Source: DASRAP01 sp035277145 (GTDB taxonomy: Bacteria; Gemmatimonadota; Gemmatimonadetes; Gemmatimonadales; Gemmatimonadaceae). From it: a stretch of 64,000 nt of DNA. Every line of letters begins with the position of its first letter. Positions within the stretch are counted from its first letter, which is position 1. The notes below the pieces were generated by a model. That model searched no databases. It was not told the DNA's origin and worked only from the letters and a program-made list of their open reading frames with translations. The stretch spans positions 1 to 64,000 of the forward strand of contig DATELA010000103.1 of the NCBI GenBank assembly GCA_035277145.1, in the 5' to 3' direction. Shown one piece after another: positions 9,057 through 17,661 of this stretch. The position numbers and the translations under genes were made by a program.

Positions 9057-9638
9057 TCAGCGCTCCGACAACTCCGAGAGCAGCGAAGCGATCGCGTCGC
9101 GCAAACGCGATTCACGATTCGCCCCAGCCCCGAGCGATCGCGCTAACCGGGAGAATTGCCGCGCCATTTCGTCGGCGATCAACGCATCGGTGCGCGGCGC
9201 GCCGAGGAGTTCGAGTTCACGCGCGGCGAGCGCACGCAGCGCCTTGCGCGTCGCGGGCTCGAGCGCACCAAGCGTAGTTCGGTCGGCTGGTCGCGGCGGC
9301 GGCGGATCTTTCTTCCGCCGCGTTGACGCGAGCAGTTCGCTCAGCGGCGCAAGCTCGACGACAAACGATCCCGGCGTGTGCTCGCGAACCGCGGCCACCA
9401 CACCAAGACGCCGGAGACGCGCGAGTCGTCGCTCAACTGCGCCGCGCACCACTGCGACACCGTCGATACTTCCGCGCCCGCGACCAGTGATGACCAGAAC
9501 TTCGCCGCCAACGGACGCTTGTCGTTCGCGCAGCCACGCATCAGCGCGCGCTTCTGCTTCACGGCCCGTCGGCATAGAACTGCGGAGGTCGAGCGTACGC
9601 GCATGACCGAACCGCATTTCGTCGAAGGCGCGCTGCAC
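9057..9638 (-). CDS. Smr (MutS2 C-terminal-like) domain protein
   Basis: 193 residues. An Smr domain fills about residues 12-95: TLDLRSSMPTGREAEARADAWL, the glycine-rich VITGRGRGS loop and a final FVVEL strand. Smr domains act as nicking nucleases or RNA/DNA-binding modules and occur at the end of MutS2 and as single proteins. Here a Lys/Pro-rich linker (RRKKDPPPP) leads to an alpha-helical tail of about 80 residues. The GTG at 9638 is the assumed start; ATG at 9617 is possible and leaves the domain intact. It is the last gene after the phosphatase gene (26-base gap). Confidence 0.8.
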   Translation of the reverse strand: MQRAFDEMRFGHARTLDLRSSMPTGREAEARADAWLRERQASVGGEVLVITGRGRGSIDGVAVVRGAVERRLARLRRLGVVAAVREHTPGSFVVELAPLSELLASTRRKKDPPPPRPADRTTLGALEPATRKALRALAARELELLGAPRTDALIADEMARQFSRLARSLGAGANRESRLRDAIASLLSELSER

Positions 9639-9664
9639 ACCCGCTGTGTCGTCGTTGCGAGGAG

Positions 9665-11263
9665 TCAGCGGAGGATCTCTCGGAGCACGCGGCCGTCCAA
9701 TCGCTCGAGCGGCGTGACGCCAAGAACGGCGGCCAGCGTGGGCGCGATATCAACGACGTTCGCCTTGGTCGTCGGGCGGCTGCGCGCGAACGGTGCGCCC
9801 AGGAACGCGATTGGTACTCGCGCATCGTAGTCGTGCGGCGTGCCGTGCGACGCGACATCGCCCGCGCCGAGATACAGGTATGGCTTAAGCGTTACCGCCA
9901 CAAGCGCTTTCACACCCGGATACGACTCGACGCCAACCGGAAACATGCGCAACCATCGCCGCGCGATCGCATCTGTAGTCGTGTCGACGCGCGTCATGTG
10001 GTCGATGACGTCTGCGCGAAGCACGCCGGGAATCGTGCGCACAGAATCGGCGAACCATCGCGACAGCGCGTCGGCGTCGAACGGCGCACCCTTGAGCGCG
10101 TTTCGATCGATCCACAGCACGAGATCTTCCCAGCGTAGTGCGGTGGTATCGAGTCCCGCGGCGCGAAGCCGCGCGCGTGCAGCACTCACGAGCGGACGAA
10201 ACAACGCTGTTTGCACGCGGGTGGCGCCCGCGTTGTCGCCGAAGCGCGAGCGTAATTCGGGGGACGGCGCAACGCCGTGATCCGCTGTCAGCACAAAGAC
10301 CACGCGATCGCGCCCGCGTAGCGCGATCAGCGAATCCATGAAAACGCCGAGGTACCGATCCACGCGTAACACCTGGTCGTGCAACTCGCGCGAGTCCGGG
10401 CCCCAACGATGCCCCACGGCATCAGTGGACGAGAGCGACACGGCGAGCAGATCGGTGCGGTTCGACGCCGCGCCGAGCGACATCGCGCCAACACCGCGCA
10501 ACGCGAGCGCGAGCGTGAGCGAATCCATCCACGGCGAGTTCACGACGGCAGTTCCAACGCGAGCGCTATCCGTTGGAATCGCGTGCGGAAACACCGGCGT
10601 GCGCGTTTCTGCGGCGACGCTATCGGGCTCCGGGTATTCGCTTGGCGCGAGCAGCAGATCCCAAGTGCGCCCCGCGAGCGCGAGGACACCGCGCTCAGCG
10701 TTGAATTCTCGTACCCATGATGGAATCGTCGTGCCGTACCAGGAACTCGTGGTGAATCGCGTCGTGCGCGGCGAGTACCAAATGACCGTGTGCGAATGCG
10801 CAGGAGCGACGGGCAGAATCGCCGATCGATCCTTGCGAGACACTGAAAGCACTCGAGCGCTTGAGTCTTTCGCGTGCAACCAGTCGGCGAGCGTCGTGCC
10901 CCGAAATCGGAACGGCGACGCTCCAGCGTCGGCCGATTCGATCAGCGGTGCGTCGGGCGTGTTGACGCCGAGCGAGTTGGCGATGATGCCCGTCGAATAG
11001 GGAAAGCGGCCGGACAGGATCGACGCGTGGCCTGGTGCCGTTTCTGTGTTGGCGTGGTCCTGAAATCCGCTCACAAAAAAAGCACCATCGCGCCAGAATC
11101 GCGCCAATCCACCGGTCAACTGCGTAGCCCACCCGCTGACGTAGTCGGGTCTCATCTGGTCTATCGTCACGGCCACAACCAGCGTTGGGCGCTGTGTCTG
11201 CCCGATCAACGCGGACGGCACAAGGCCAGCGACGATTCCTACCCAGCGGACGGATTTCAGCAT
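9665..11263 (-). CDS. PafA-like alkaline phosphatase superfamily phosphomonoesterase
   Basis: 532 residues from ATG 11263, which gives a normal signal peptide (MLKSVRWVGIVAGLVPSALIG). Alkaline phosphatase superfamily signs are the first metal ligand Asp35 (VTIDQMRPD), the nucleophile region NTETAPGHAS with Thr75 as likely nucleophile, and the LTADHGVAP metal motif near residue 310. The segment SRKDRSAI carries the Lys and Arg that in PafA contact the phosphate and distinguish monoesterases from the diesterases of the family. So a calcium-independent broad phosphomonoesterase in the periplasm is likely. A GTG at 11287 would extend it by eight residues that do not suit a signal peptide. Confidence 0.85.
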   Translation of the reverse strand: MLKSVRWVGIVAGLVPSALIGQTQRPTLVVAVTIDQMRPDYVSGWATQLTGGLARFWRDGAFFVSGFQDHANTETAPGHASILSGRFPYSTGIIANSLGVNTPDAPLIESADAGASPFRFRGTTLADWLHAKDSSARVLSVSRKDRSAILPVAPAHSHTVIWYSPRTTRFTTSSWYGTTIPSWVREFNAERGVLALAGRTWDLLLAPSEYPEPDSVAAETRTPVFPHAIPTDSARVGTAVVNSPWMDSLTLALALRGVGAMSLGAASNRTDLLAVSLSSTDAVGHRWGPDSRELHDQVLRVDRYLGVFMDSLIALRGRDRVVFVLTADHGVAPSPELRSRFGDNAGATRVQTALFRPLVSAARARLRAAGLDTTALRWEDLVLWIDRNALKGAPFDADALSRWFADSVRTIPGVLRADVIDHMTRVDTTTDAIARRWLRMFPVGVESYPGVKALVAVTLKPYLYLGAGDVASHGTPHDYDARVPIAFLGAPFARSRPTTKANVVDIAPTLAAVLGVTPLERLDGRVLREILR

Positions 11264-11315
11264 ACCACAAGGTTGGCGAAACCACACTGCGGGGGCAATG
11301 AGCCCGCGCGCCGTG

Positions 11316-12527
11316 TTACGCCGCCGATTCGAGCGCCGACTCGAAAACCTTAAGGCCGCGCGCCAGCTCGTCGCGCGTGGCGATCAGCGGTGGAAGGAAT
11401 CGAATCGTGTGCTCACCCGCGGACACGAGCAGCAGCCCGGCGTCGCGCGCTTTCGCGATGACCTCGGCGGCCGATGGTGTCACGTCGACACCCCACATGA
11501 GACCGATGCCGCGCACCGCGCGAATTCGCCCACTCCGCTCGAGCAGCTCGTGCAATGCGCCGCCAAACCACCCGCCCACCTCGCGCACATGCGACAACAT
11601 CTTCGGATCCGCAAGGCGCTCGAGCACATGCAGTGCGACATGCGACAAAAGCGGACCCCCGCCGAACGTTGTCCCGTGGTCGCCGGGTTGCATGGCACGC
11701 GCGATCTCATCGGTTGCCAACACGGCGCCCATTGGCAGACCGCCGGCCATCGGCTTGGCGAGCGTCAGCAAGTCGGGTGTGATTCCCGCATGTTCGTACG
11801 CGAAGAGCGCACCTGTGCGTCCGAGTCCACACTGAATCTCGTCGAGAATGAGCGCGATGCCTCGGTCTTTCGTCATCGCGCGTACTTCGCGCAGAAAGCG
11901 TGCGTCCAGCACACGCATCCCGCCCTCGCCTTGCACAGGTTCCACGATCAATGCCGCAACGCGTTCCGCGTCGAGCACGACGCGCAATTCATCTAAATCG
12001 CGCTCGACGATGCTGACGCCACCGGCAAGCGGGCGAAACGGTGCTCGGTACGCCGGTCGATCCGTCGCCGCGAGTGTCGCGAAGAGACGTCCGTGAAATG
12101 CACCACGCAGCGCGAGGATCTCATGCTTCGCGGGACCGCCCTGCTGCCGCGCCCATTTGCGCGCGAATTTCATCGCGCCTTCGTTGGCCTCTGCACCCGA
12201 GTTGCAGAAGAAAACGCGGTCAGCGAACGATAGTTCGACAAGCCGCGTCGCGAGGCGTTCGGTCGGCGCGGTACGAAACAAGTTCGAAACATGGATCAGA
12301 CCCGTTTCGAGCGCTTCGCGCATCGCGTTTGCGACACCGGCGTCACCGTGTCCGAGCGCCATGACGGCGATTCCCGCGGTGAAGTCGAGGTAGGCGCGCC
12401 CTTCGGTATCGAAGAGCTCGCAGCCCGCGCCGCGCACGAATTCCATCGGCGCACGTTTGTAGACGTTCAGGAGCGCATCGGCTGCCACACGAGTTGCGCT
12501 GGGTTCGGGAGCAGTCATCGTTGCCAC
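11316..12527 (-). CDS. argD: Acetylornithine aminotransferase
   Basis: 403 residues, class III PLP aminotransferase. It converts N-acetylglutamate semialdehyde to N-acetylornithine (or the reverse) in arginine synthesis. Visible are the HVSNLFRT and FFCNSGAEANEGAMKFAR segments of the ArgD type, the LILDEIQCGLGRTG cofactor motif and the PLP lysine in LAKPMAGG. The start overlaps the end of argB by 13 bp, which supports one argC-argB-argD transcript. GABA or ornithine aminotransferase would be the alternative in another context; the neighbours settle it. Confidence 0.93.
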   Translation of the reverse strand: MATMTAPEPSATRVAADALLNVYKRAPMEFVRGAGCELFDTEGRAYLDFTAGIAVMALGHGDAGVANAMREALETGLIHVSNLFRTAPTERLATRLVELSFADRVFFCNSGAEANEGAMKFARKWARQQGGPAKHEILALRGAFHGRLFATLAATDRPAYRAPFRPLAGGVSIVERDLDELRVVLDAERVAALIVEPVQGEGGMRVLDARFLREVRAMTKDRGIALILDEIQCGLGRTGALFAYEHAGITPDLLTLAKPMAGGLPMGAVLATDEIARAMQPGDHGTTFGGGPLLSHVALHVLERLADPKMLSHVREVGGWFGGALHELLERSGRIRAVRGIGLMWGVDVTPSAAEVIAKARDAGLLLVSAGEHTIRFLPPLIATRDELARGLKVFESALESAA

Positions 12528-13324
12528 GGCGACACCGTCTGCGTTGAAATGAGAGTTGTGCCACGCGCTACGTCACCCAGCGCGCCAAGTCCGGCGATGC
12601 GCACACGCGCAACACCGTGCTCAAGAGCGTGATATCCGGCTTGCAACTTTGCGGCCATGCCGCCGGCGGCTACGCCGCGATCGATCAACTCTTGGGCGTC
12701 GTCATGCGAAAGCGTTGATCGCACTGCACCGTCGACAAGCACACCATCGACGTCGGCGACGAACACGAGCTCGTCGGCGCGGCACGCGATCGCCATGGCG
12801 GCCGCGGCGTCGTCACCATTCACATTGAGGCCTGCGCCTGCTCCGTCCGCGTCGCGAGCAACCGGAGACACAACGGGCAACCAGCCCGCATTGATCAAAT
12901 CGCGCACGAGCGTCGCGTCGGCGACGACGTCCTGCCCAACGCGCCCAAGTGGAGCGCCCGGCGCAACGCGCGCCGTAAACGTGCCACCATCTTCACCGGA
13001 AATGCCGACCGCGCGCGCACCGGCCGTGATGAGCGATGCGACGAGCCGCTTGTTGGCTGTGCCCGACAGGACCATCCGGACGACATCGAGCTCGGCGGGG
13101 CTGGTCGAACGGCGTCCGCCGACGAATCGGGGTTCGTGTCCTAGACGCCGCTGCAACGCTGTGATTTCGTCGCCGCCGCCATGTACGACGACGACGCCTG
13201 CGCTCGGCGAATCACTGCGCTCCTCGTGCTCAGAGCCGCGACCGAGCGCTGCGAGCGCGACGAGCGTGCCAGGTAGTCCGGGATCGTCTTGCACCCGTCC
13301 GCCGATCTTGATGACGCGGTTCAC
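12515..13324 (-). CDS. argB: Acetylglutamate kinase
   Basis: 269 residues of the amino-acid-kinase fold: VIKIGGRV at the N-terminus, VVVHGGGDEI for phosphate and substrate binding, FVGGRRSTS, and LNVNGDDAAAAMA with ADVDGVL near the ATP site. It phosphorylates N-acetylglutamate, the second step to ornithine. The N-terminal arm of arginine-inhibited hexameric forms is absent, so the enzyme is probably the dimeric type that is not feedback-inhibited in that manner (inference). It starts 4 bp inside argC and overlaps argD by 13 bp. Confidence 0.92.
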   Translation of the reverse strand: MNRVIKIGGRVQDDPGLPGTLVALAALGRGSEHEERSDSPSAGVVVVHGGGDEITALQRRLGHEPRFVGGRRSTSPAELDVVRMVLSGTANKRLVASLITAGARAVGISGEDGGTFTARVAPGAPLGRVGQDVVADATLVRDLINAGWLPVVSPVARDADGAGAGLNVNGDDAAAAMAIACRADELVFVADVDGVLVDGAVRSTLSHDDAQELIDRGVAAGGMAAKLQAGYHALEHGVARVRIAGLGALGDVARGTTLISTQTVSPWQR

Positions 13325-14286
13325 GTTGGCAATCCCGCGGCTTCGTCGAGACCGAGCATCAGGTTTGCATTCTGCAGGGCCTGGCCTGCCGCACCTTTGA
13401 CGAGGTTGTCGATCGCACTGACGATGAGCAACGTCGGTTGCCGGACGCCGACAACGGTTTGCGCAAAGACTCTCACGACGTTGCGATGCGCGACGTCGCG
13501 GAGCGATGGTGGGGCATCAACGATTTCGACGAACTGCTCGGCGGCGTAATGCTCTCGCCACGGAGTCAGGGGATCGTTGTCGATCTCCGTAACGGGAACG
13601 GTGATCGTAGCGAGAATCCCTCGGGCGACTGGCAGCAAATGCGGAGTAAAGAGCAGATCAGCGTCGGCACCGAATGACGCGAGCGTGGCCTGCATCTCCG
13701 CGAGGTGGCGGTGCGTGTTGCCGGTTCCGTATGCGCGATAGTTCTCGGTAATCTCACCGAATAGCAGTTCGCGTTTTGGCGAATTGCCCGCGCCACTGAC
13801 TCCGCTGGCGGCCGACACGTGCACGGCTGCGCCGGGCAACAGGCGCTTGCGCGCGGCGAGCGGCCAAAGCGCGAGCAGAATCGCGGTTGGGTAACACCCA
13901 GGGTTCGCAACCAGTGACGCGGCACGCACCGCGTCGCGGTTGGCCTCGGTCAGCCCGTATGGCACGCCGTTCGCGCCGGGGTGTCCCGGGCGAAAATCGC
14001 TCGAGAGATCCACGACCTTCGCGCCGGCGGCGCGCGCTGCCTCGACGGCGGGGCGCGAAGCGCCGTGCGGCAGCGCGGAAAACACCAAGCGCGCGGACCC
14101 ATACGCCACCGCGTCGGGTGCAGCGAACGTGATACTCTTGCCGCCACCCAGATCCACCCGCTCGCCGCGCTGTTCATTCGCCGTCGCGAACGCGAGCGAC
14201 AACTGCGGATGCGCCGCGACGAGCGCGCACAATTCGCGCCCGGCGTAGCCGCTCGCGCCGAGAATCCCAACCGGAATGCTATGCAC
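13321..14286 (-). CDS. argC: N-acetyl-gamma-glutamyl-phosphate reductase
   Basis: NADPH-dependent reduction of acetylglutamyl phosphate. Seen are the dinucleotide motif GILGASGYAGREL, DLSSDFR, the catalytic Cys in NPGCYPTA and the HRH-type segment GNTHRHLAEM with LLPVARGILAT. I place the start at GTG 14286 (321 residues, VHSIPVGILGASG). This gives the short N-terminus usual in ArgC and lies at the predicted transcription start of the promoter at 14293-14321. ATG 14307 (328 residues) is the alternative, but it lies inside that promoter and the ArgR-like box. First gene of argC-argB-argD. Confidence 0.93.
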   Translation of the reverse strand: MHSIPVGILGASGYAGRELCALVAAHPQLSLAFATANEQRGERVDLGGGKSITFAAPDAVAYGSARLVFSALPHGASRPAVEAARAAGAKVVDLSSDFRPGHPGANGVPYGLTEANRDAVRAASLVANPGCYPTAILLALWPLAARKRLLPGAAVHVSAASGVSGAGNSPKRELLFGEITENYRAYGTGNTHRHLAEMQATLASFGADADLLFTPHLLPVARGILATITVPVTEIDNDPLTPWREHYAAEQFVEIVDAPPSLRDVAHRNVVRVFAQTVVGVRQPTLLIVSAIDNLVKGAAGQALQNANLMLGLDEAAGLPT

Positions 14287-14307
14287 GCTGAATGCATACT
14301 CTTGCAT
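14281..14307. promoter_or_regulatory. ArgR-like operator at argC
   Basis: Contains ATGCATACTCTTGC (14292-14305), which matches the element upstream of argG (ATGCATTCTCTCGC) at 12 of 14 positions. The 5-mer ATGCA or its complement recurs every 11 bp (14281, 14292, 14303), placing half-sites on one helix face, as ArgR ARG boxes require. TGCAT-ACTC-TTGCA resembles the classical two-half-site ARG box. It covers the argC -10 element. argR itself starts 76 bp away on the other strand. Confidence 0.55.
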
Positions 14308-14321
14308 TTCGGCTACGTCAA
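14293..14321 (-). promoter_or_regulatory. Candidate argC promoter
   Basis: On the minus strand: -35 TTGACG (complement of 14316-14321), a 17-base spacer and -10 TATGCA (complement of 14293-14298). The predicted start falls near 14286, on the GTG codon preferred for argC, so the message would be leaderless. The -10 element lies inside the ArgR-like box at 14292-14305. Confidence 0.5.
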
Positions 14322-14382
14322 TGCCTATCGTACTGCCCGTTCGCTCGGTTCCTTCCGTCGACCCCAACGCCAACGGTGCACT

Positions 14383-14838
14383 ATGGCCAATAAGCGTGAG
14401 CGCCAGCACGCGATTCTCGATCTCATTCGCACTCGGGTCATCGGCAGCCAGGAGGAACTCCGCCAGGTTTTGCAGCACCGAGGATGGGACGTCACGCAGT
14501 CGACGCTTTCCCGCGATATGAAGGAGCTACGACTCGCCCGGATCCAAACGGCCGAAGGTGCGCGGTACACGTCTCCCGCCGGCGCCGCTGAAGAGCACCA
14601 CGCCGCGTTGCACGCAATCCTGCCGCAGTTGTTTGTCCGCCTGGAGGGCGTTGGGGTGCTGCTCGTGATGAAAACGACCGTGGGAAGCGCCGAAGCCGTG
14701 GCGGCCGTCCTGGACGGGGAGAAGTCCGACGATCTCCTTGGTACACTCGCGGGTGACGACACCGTGCTGTTGATTTGTCGCTCGGAAGCCGCTCGAGGGC
14801 GCCTCAGCCGGCGCCTGTTGCAATTGGCTCGCCGGTAG
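14383..14838 (+). CDS. argR: Arginine repressor
   Basis: 151 residues, the usual ArgR length. The N-terminal winged HTH is about residues 1-70 (KRERQHAILDLIRTRVIGSQEEL, then VTQSTLSRDMKELRL, the recognition helix). The C-terminal oligomerisation and arginine-binding domain is about 80-150, with GSAEAVAAVLD and LLGTLAGDDTVLLI. Hexamers bind arginine and repress arg genes at ARG boxes. The ATG at 14383 is the family start; the open frame upstream of it has no resemblance. It is divergent from argC across 75-100 bp and is followed by argG after 91 bp, so it can control both operons at short range. Confidence 0.95.
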   Translation: MANKRERQHAILDLIRTRVIGSQEELRQVLQHRGWDVTQSTLSRDMKELRLARIQTAEGARYTSPAGAAEEHHAALHAILPQLFVRLEGVGVLLVMKTTVGSAEAVAAVLDGEKSDDLLGTLAGDDTVLLICRSEAARGRLSRRLLQLARR

Positions 14839-14842
14839 GCGG

Positions 14843-14884
14843 TTGCCTTATGCAGCATGAACGGCTAAATATGCATTCTCTCGC
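14843..14884 (+). promoter_or_regulatory. Candidate argG promoter with ArgR-like box
   Basis: -35 TTGCCT (14843-14848), a 17-base spacer, and -10 TAAATA (14866-14871). ATGCATTCTCTCGC at 14871-14884 matches the argC box at 12 of 14 positions in the same genomic orientation and overlaps the -10 and the expected start. This suits repression by ArgR of argG-argH. Confidence 0.5.
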
Positions 14885-14929
14885 TTACGACAACTTTCGC
14901 CTGTTTCGGCGAACCTCGGGCATCGTCTC

Positions 14930-16177
14930 ATGACCACCATTGTTCTCGCATACTCTGGAGGCCTTGATACCTCCATCATCGTTCCGTGGCTTCGCGAGCA
15001 TTACGACGCGCGCGTCGTGTGCGTCGCGGCTGACATCGGACAGGGCGACGAACTGGAGGGCGTCAAAGAGAAGGCCATCGCCTCCGGCGCAGCCGAGTGT
15101 CACATCGCCGATTTGCGCGAGGAATTCGTCCGCGACTTTGTTTTCCCGACCATGCGCGCCGGAGCGATCTACAACCGCAAGTATTTGCTCGGCACGGCGA
15201 TGGCACGTCCAATCATCGCGAAGAAGCAAGTTGACGTCGCGCGCGAGATTGGCGCTGATGCACTCGCGCACGGCTGCACTGGCAAGGGCAACGACCAAGT
15301 CCGGTTCGAGCTGACGTACATGGCGTTCGCGCCTGAACTCCAGGTGATCGCTCCGTGGCGCGTCTGGAACATCCGGTCGCGCGAGGACGCGCTGGCGTAC
15401 GCCGCGAAACACAAAGTCCCGGTCGCCGCGACTGCGAAAAAGATCTACTCGCGTGATCGAAACATTTGGCACTTGTCGCACGAGGGAGGCGTCCTCGAGG
15501 ATCCGAACTCGGTACCGCCGCGCGATTTGTTCATGCTGACCACGGATCCGGCTGACGCGCCGAACGAGCCGGAAGACGTCACGATCGAGTTTGTCGCGGG
15601 CACTCCGGTCGGCGTCAACGGCAAAAAGCTCAGCCCGGCGTCGTTGCTAGCAGAGCTCAATGCGATCGGTGGGCGTCACGGAATCGGTCGCATCGACCTC
15701 GTCGAGGATCGACTGGTCGGCATGAAGTCGCGTGGCGTCTACGAGACGCCGGGAGGAACACTTCTCTACACCGCGCACAGTGAACTCGAGATGCTCGTGC
15801 TCGATCGACGCACCCTCGCCGCGAAGGATCTCATCGCTCCGCGCTACGCCGATCTCGTTTACGAGGGACGCTGGTGGACCACGGAGCGCGAGGCGTACGA
15901 TGCTTTCGTGAACGTGACGCAGCAGCGCGTCAGCGGTTCCGTGACTCTTCGTTGCCTCAAGGGGACGATCACGGTTGCTGGGCGCAAGAGTTCGCAGGCC
16001 CTGTACGACGAGCAGTTCGTCACGTTCGGCGAGGACGACGTCTACGAGCAGAGCGACGCCGCCGGCTTCATTCGGTTGTTCGGGTTGCCGGCGCGTGTTC
16101 GCGCCCTCAAAGACATGGCCGCCGAAGGCAAGAACGTCAGCGGGAAGCCAAAGCCGTCGGTCCCGGCTCGACCGTGA
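14930..16177 (+). CDS. argG: Argininosuccinate synthase
   Basis: 415 residues. It condenses citrulline and aspartate using ATP. The N-terminal ATP pyrophosphatase P-loop LAYSGGLDTS is at residues 6-15, followed by HGCTGKGNDQVRFE and the DRNIWHLSHEGG segment that binds the amino acid substrates. The C-terminal tail is the oligomerisation helix. Its stop is shared with the start of argH (GTGA), so the two are translated together. Confidence 0.97.
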   Translation: MTTIVLAYSGGLDTSIIVPWLREHYDARVVCVAADIGQGDELEGVKEKAIASGAAECHIADLREEFVRDFVFPTMRAGAIYNRKYLLGTAMARPIIAKKQVDVAREIGADALAHGCTGKGNDQVRFELTYMAFAPELQVIAPWRVWNIRSREDALAYAAKHKVPVAATAKKIYSRDRNIWHLSHEGGVLEDPNSVPPRDLFMLTTDPADAPNEPEDVTIEFVAGTPVGVNGKKLSPASLLAELNAIGGRHGIGRIDLVEDRLVGMKSRGVYETPGGTLLYTAHSELEMLVLDRRTLAAKDLIAPRYADLVYEGRWWTTEREAYDAFVNVTQQRVSGSVTLRCLKGTITVAGRKSSQALYDEQFVTFGEDDVYEQSDAAGFIRLFGLPARVRALKDMAAEGKNVSGKPKPSVPARP

Positions 16178-17562
16178 GTGGTGAAGCAGAGGGCGGTTCG
16201 CACAAGCTCTGGGGCGGCCGCTTTCGCTCGGGGCCAGCACCTGAACTCGATGCGGTTAATCGTTCGATAGGAACGGATTTCAGACTCTGGCCGTTCGACA
16301 TCAAGCTGTCTCAGGCGTGGGCGAAGGCGCTGCGTGAAGGTGGTGTACTCTCGCGCGATGAGTGCGACGCGATTGTCGCCGGGCTCGATAGAGTTCACGC
16401 AAAGATCGCCGCCGGCGAACAGCCAATCGCCAGCGATGAAGACGTGCATACGATGATCGATCGATTGCTGCACGCTGCGGCTGGAGACGCCGCGTCGCGA
16501 CTGCACACGGGACGCAGTCGCAACGACCAGGTGGCGACGGCTTCCCGCATGTGGGCGATCGATGCGGCGACCAAGCTCGATCGACTTGTGCAAGACGTGC
16601 AGCGGGCGCTGGTCGAGCAAGCGACGGCCGTCGGCGACGCGGTAATGCCTGCGTACACGCACCTGCAGCGCGCGCAACCGGTGCTCGTGGCGCATTGGTT
16701 GCTTTCACATTTCTGGCCGCTGCACCGCGATCGCGCGCGCATCACAATCGCACGGCGCGATGCCAGCACCCTGCCGCTGGGCTCCGGCGCAGTGGCAGGA
16801 TCAGCATTTCCGGTGCCGCGTGCGCTCCTGCTGAAGGAACTCGGCTTCGAGTCGATGTCGCAGAACTCGATCGACGCGGTCGGCGATCGCGATTTTCTTG
16901 TCTCGCTCGTGTTTGCAACGACACTGACCGCGACGCATTTGTCTCGGCTTGCCGAGGATCTGATTCTGTTTGGATCGAGCGAGTTTGCTTTTGTGCGCTT
17001 TGGCGACGCGTTTTCAACGGGATCGTCCATGATGCCGCAGAAGCGAAATCCGGACGCACTCGAACTCGCGCGCGCTGCAAGCCCGCGCATGTTAGGCGAC
17101 CTCGTGAGCTTGTTGGGTACGATCAAAGGGCTTCCGTCTGGCTACAACAAGGATCTTCAGGAAGACAAGCGCGCCGCGTTTGACGCGTTCGACGGACTTG
17201 CGCTGGTGCTCCCTGCGGTCGGCGGCACGTTGCGCACACTGACGTTCGATCGCACACGCATGTCGGACGCGGTCACGAGCACAATGATGGCGACGGATCT
17301 CGCCGACTATCTCGTGCGAAAGGGCGTCACATTCCGCGACGCACATCGTGCGGTCGGCAAGCTTGTGAGCGAAGCGGAGGAGCGTGGGGGCGAGATAACC
17401 GCGCTTCCTCTCGATTCATTTCGCGCTGCGCATCCAGAGTTCTCGGCTGACATTGTTTCCGAGCTTTCGGCGCGAAGTTCTGTCGCTCACCGCGAGATCC
17501 CGGGTGGCACGGGTCCGCGAGCGGTTGGTGAACAGCTCGCCGCCGCTCGGTCAGCGATTTAG
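16174..17562 (+). CDS. argH: Argininosuccinate lyase
   Basis: 462 residues from GTG 16174, which overlaps the argG stop by 4 bp and gives the family N-terminus HKLWGGRF. It is a fumarase/aspartase superfamily enzyme that releases fumarate and arginine. The three conserved regions are seen: SRLHTGRSRNDQVATASRM, THLQRAQPVLVAHW (catalytic His) and the signature GSSMMPQKRNPDALE with the mobile catalytic serine loop. It completes arginine synthesis after argG. Confidence 0.97.
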   Translation: MSGEAEGGSHKLWGGRFRSGPAPELDAVNRSIGTDFRLWPFDIKLSQAWAKALREGGVLSRDECDAIVAGLDRVHAKIAAGEQPIASDEDVHTMIDRLLHAAAGDAASRLHTGRSRNDQVATASRMWAIDAATKLDRLVQDVQRALVEQATAVGDAVMPAYTHLQRAQPVLVAHWLLSHFWPLHRDRARITIARRDASTLPLGSGAVAGSAFPVPRALLLKELGFESMSQNSIDAVGDRDFLVSLVFATTLTATHLSRLAEDLILFGSSEFAFVRFGDAFSTGSSMMPQKRNPDALELARAASPRMLGDLVSLLGTIKGLPSGYNKDLQEDKRAAFDAFDGLALVLPAVGGTLRTLTFDRTRMSDAVTSTMMATDLADYLVRKGVTFRDAHRAVGKLVSEAEERGGEITALPLDSFRAAHPEFSADIVSELSARSSVAHREIPGGTGPRAVGEQLAAARSAI

Positions 17563-17614
17563 CCTTAGCCGCCCGGTTGGATCCTTGCTTTCTCGGACGC
17601 ACTGCGCGAGAATA

Positions 17615-17640
17615 AATAAAACTTATCGGAAAGTTTTATT
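17615..17640. promoter_or_regulatory. Perfect 10-bp inverted repeat ahead of the bio operon
   Basis: AATAAAACTT, six bases (ATCGGA), AAGTTTTATT: a perfect, strongly AT-rich palindrome in GC-rich surroundings. It ends 21 bases before the start of the HTH-like gene that leads the bio operon. A weak promoter (TTGCTT at 17585-17590, GAGAAT at 17608-17613) would start transcription inside it. It does not match the BirA (TTGTAAACC-type), BioR or BioQ sites I know, so a different repressor, perhaps the adjacent protein, is suggested. As a terminator it would be poor: the stem is A/T only and no U-run follows. Confidence 0.6.
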
Positions 17641-17661
17641 AGAGCGTTTAGGACTGGCTCA

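Noticed and set aside
17615..17640. Palindrome read as terminator of argH
   Set aside because: The stem is almost only A-T, no U-run follows and it lies over the likely start of the next operon; an operator fits better.
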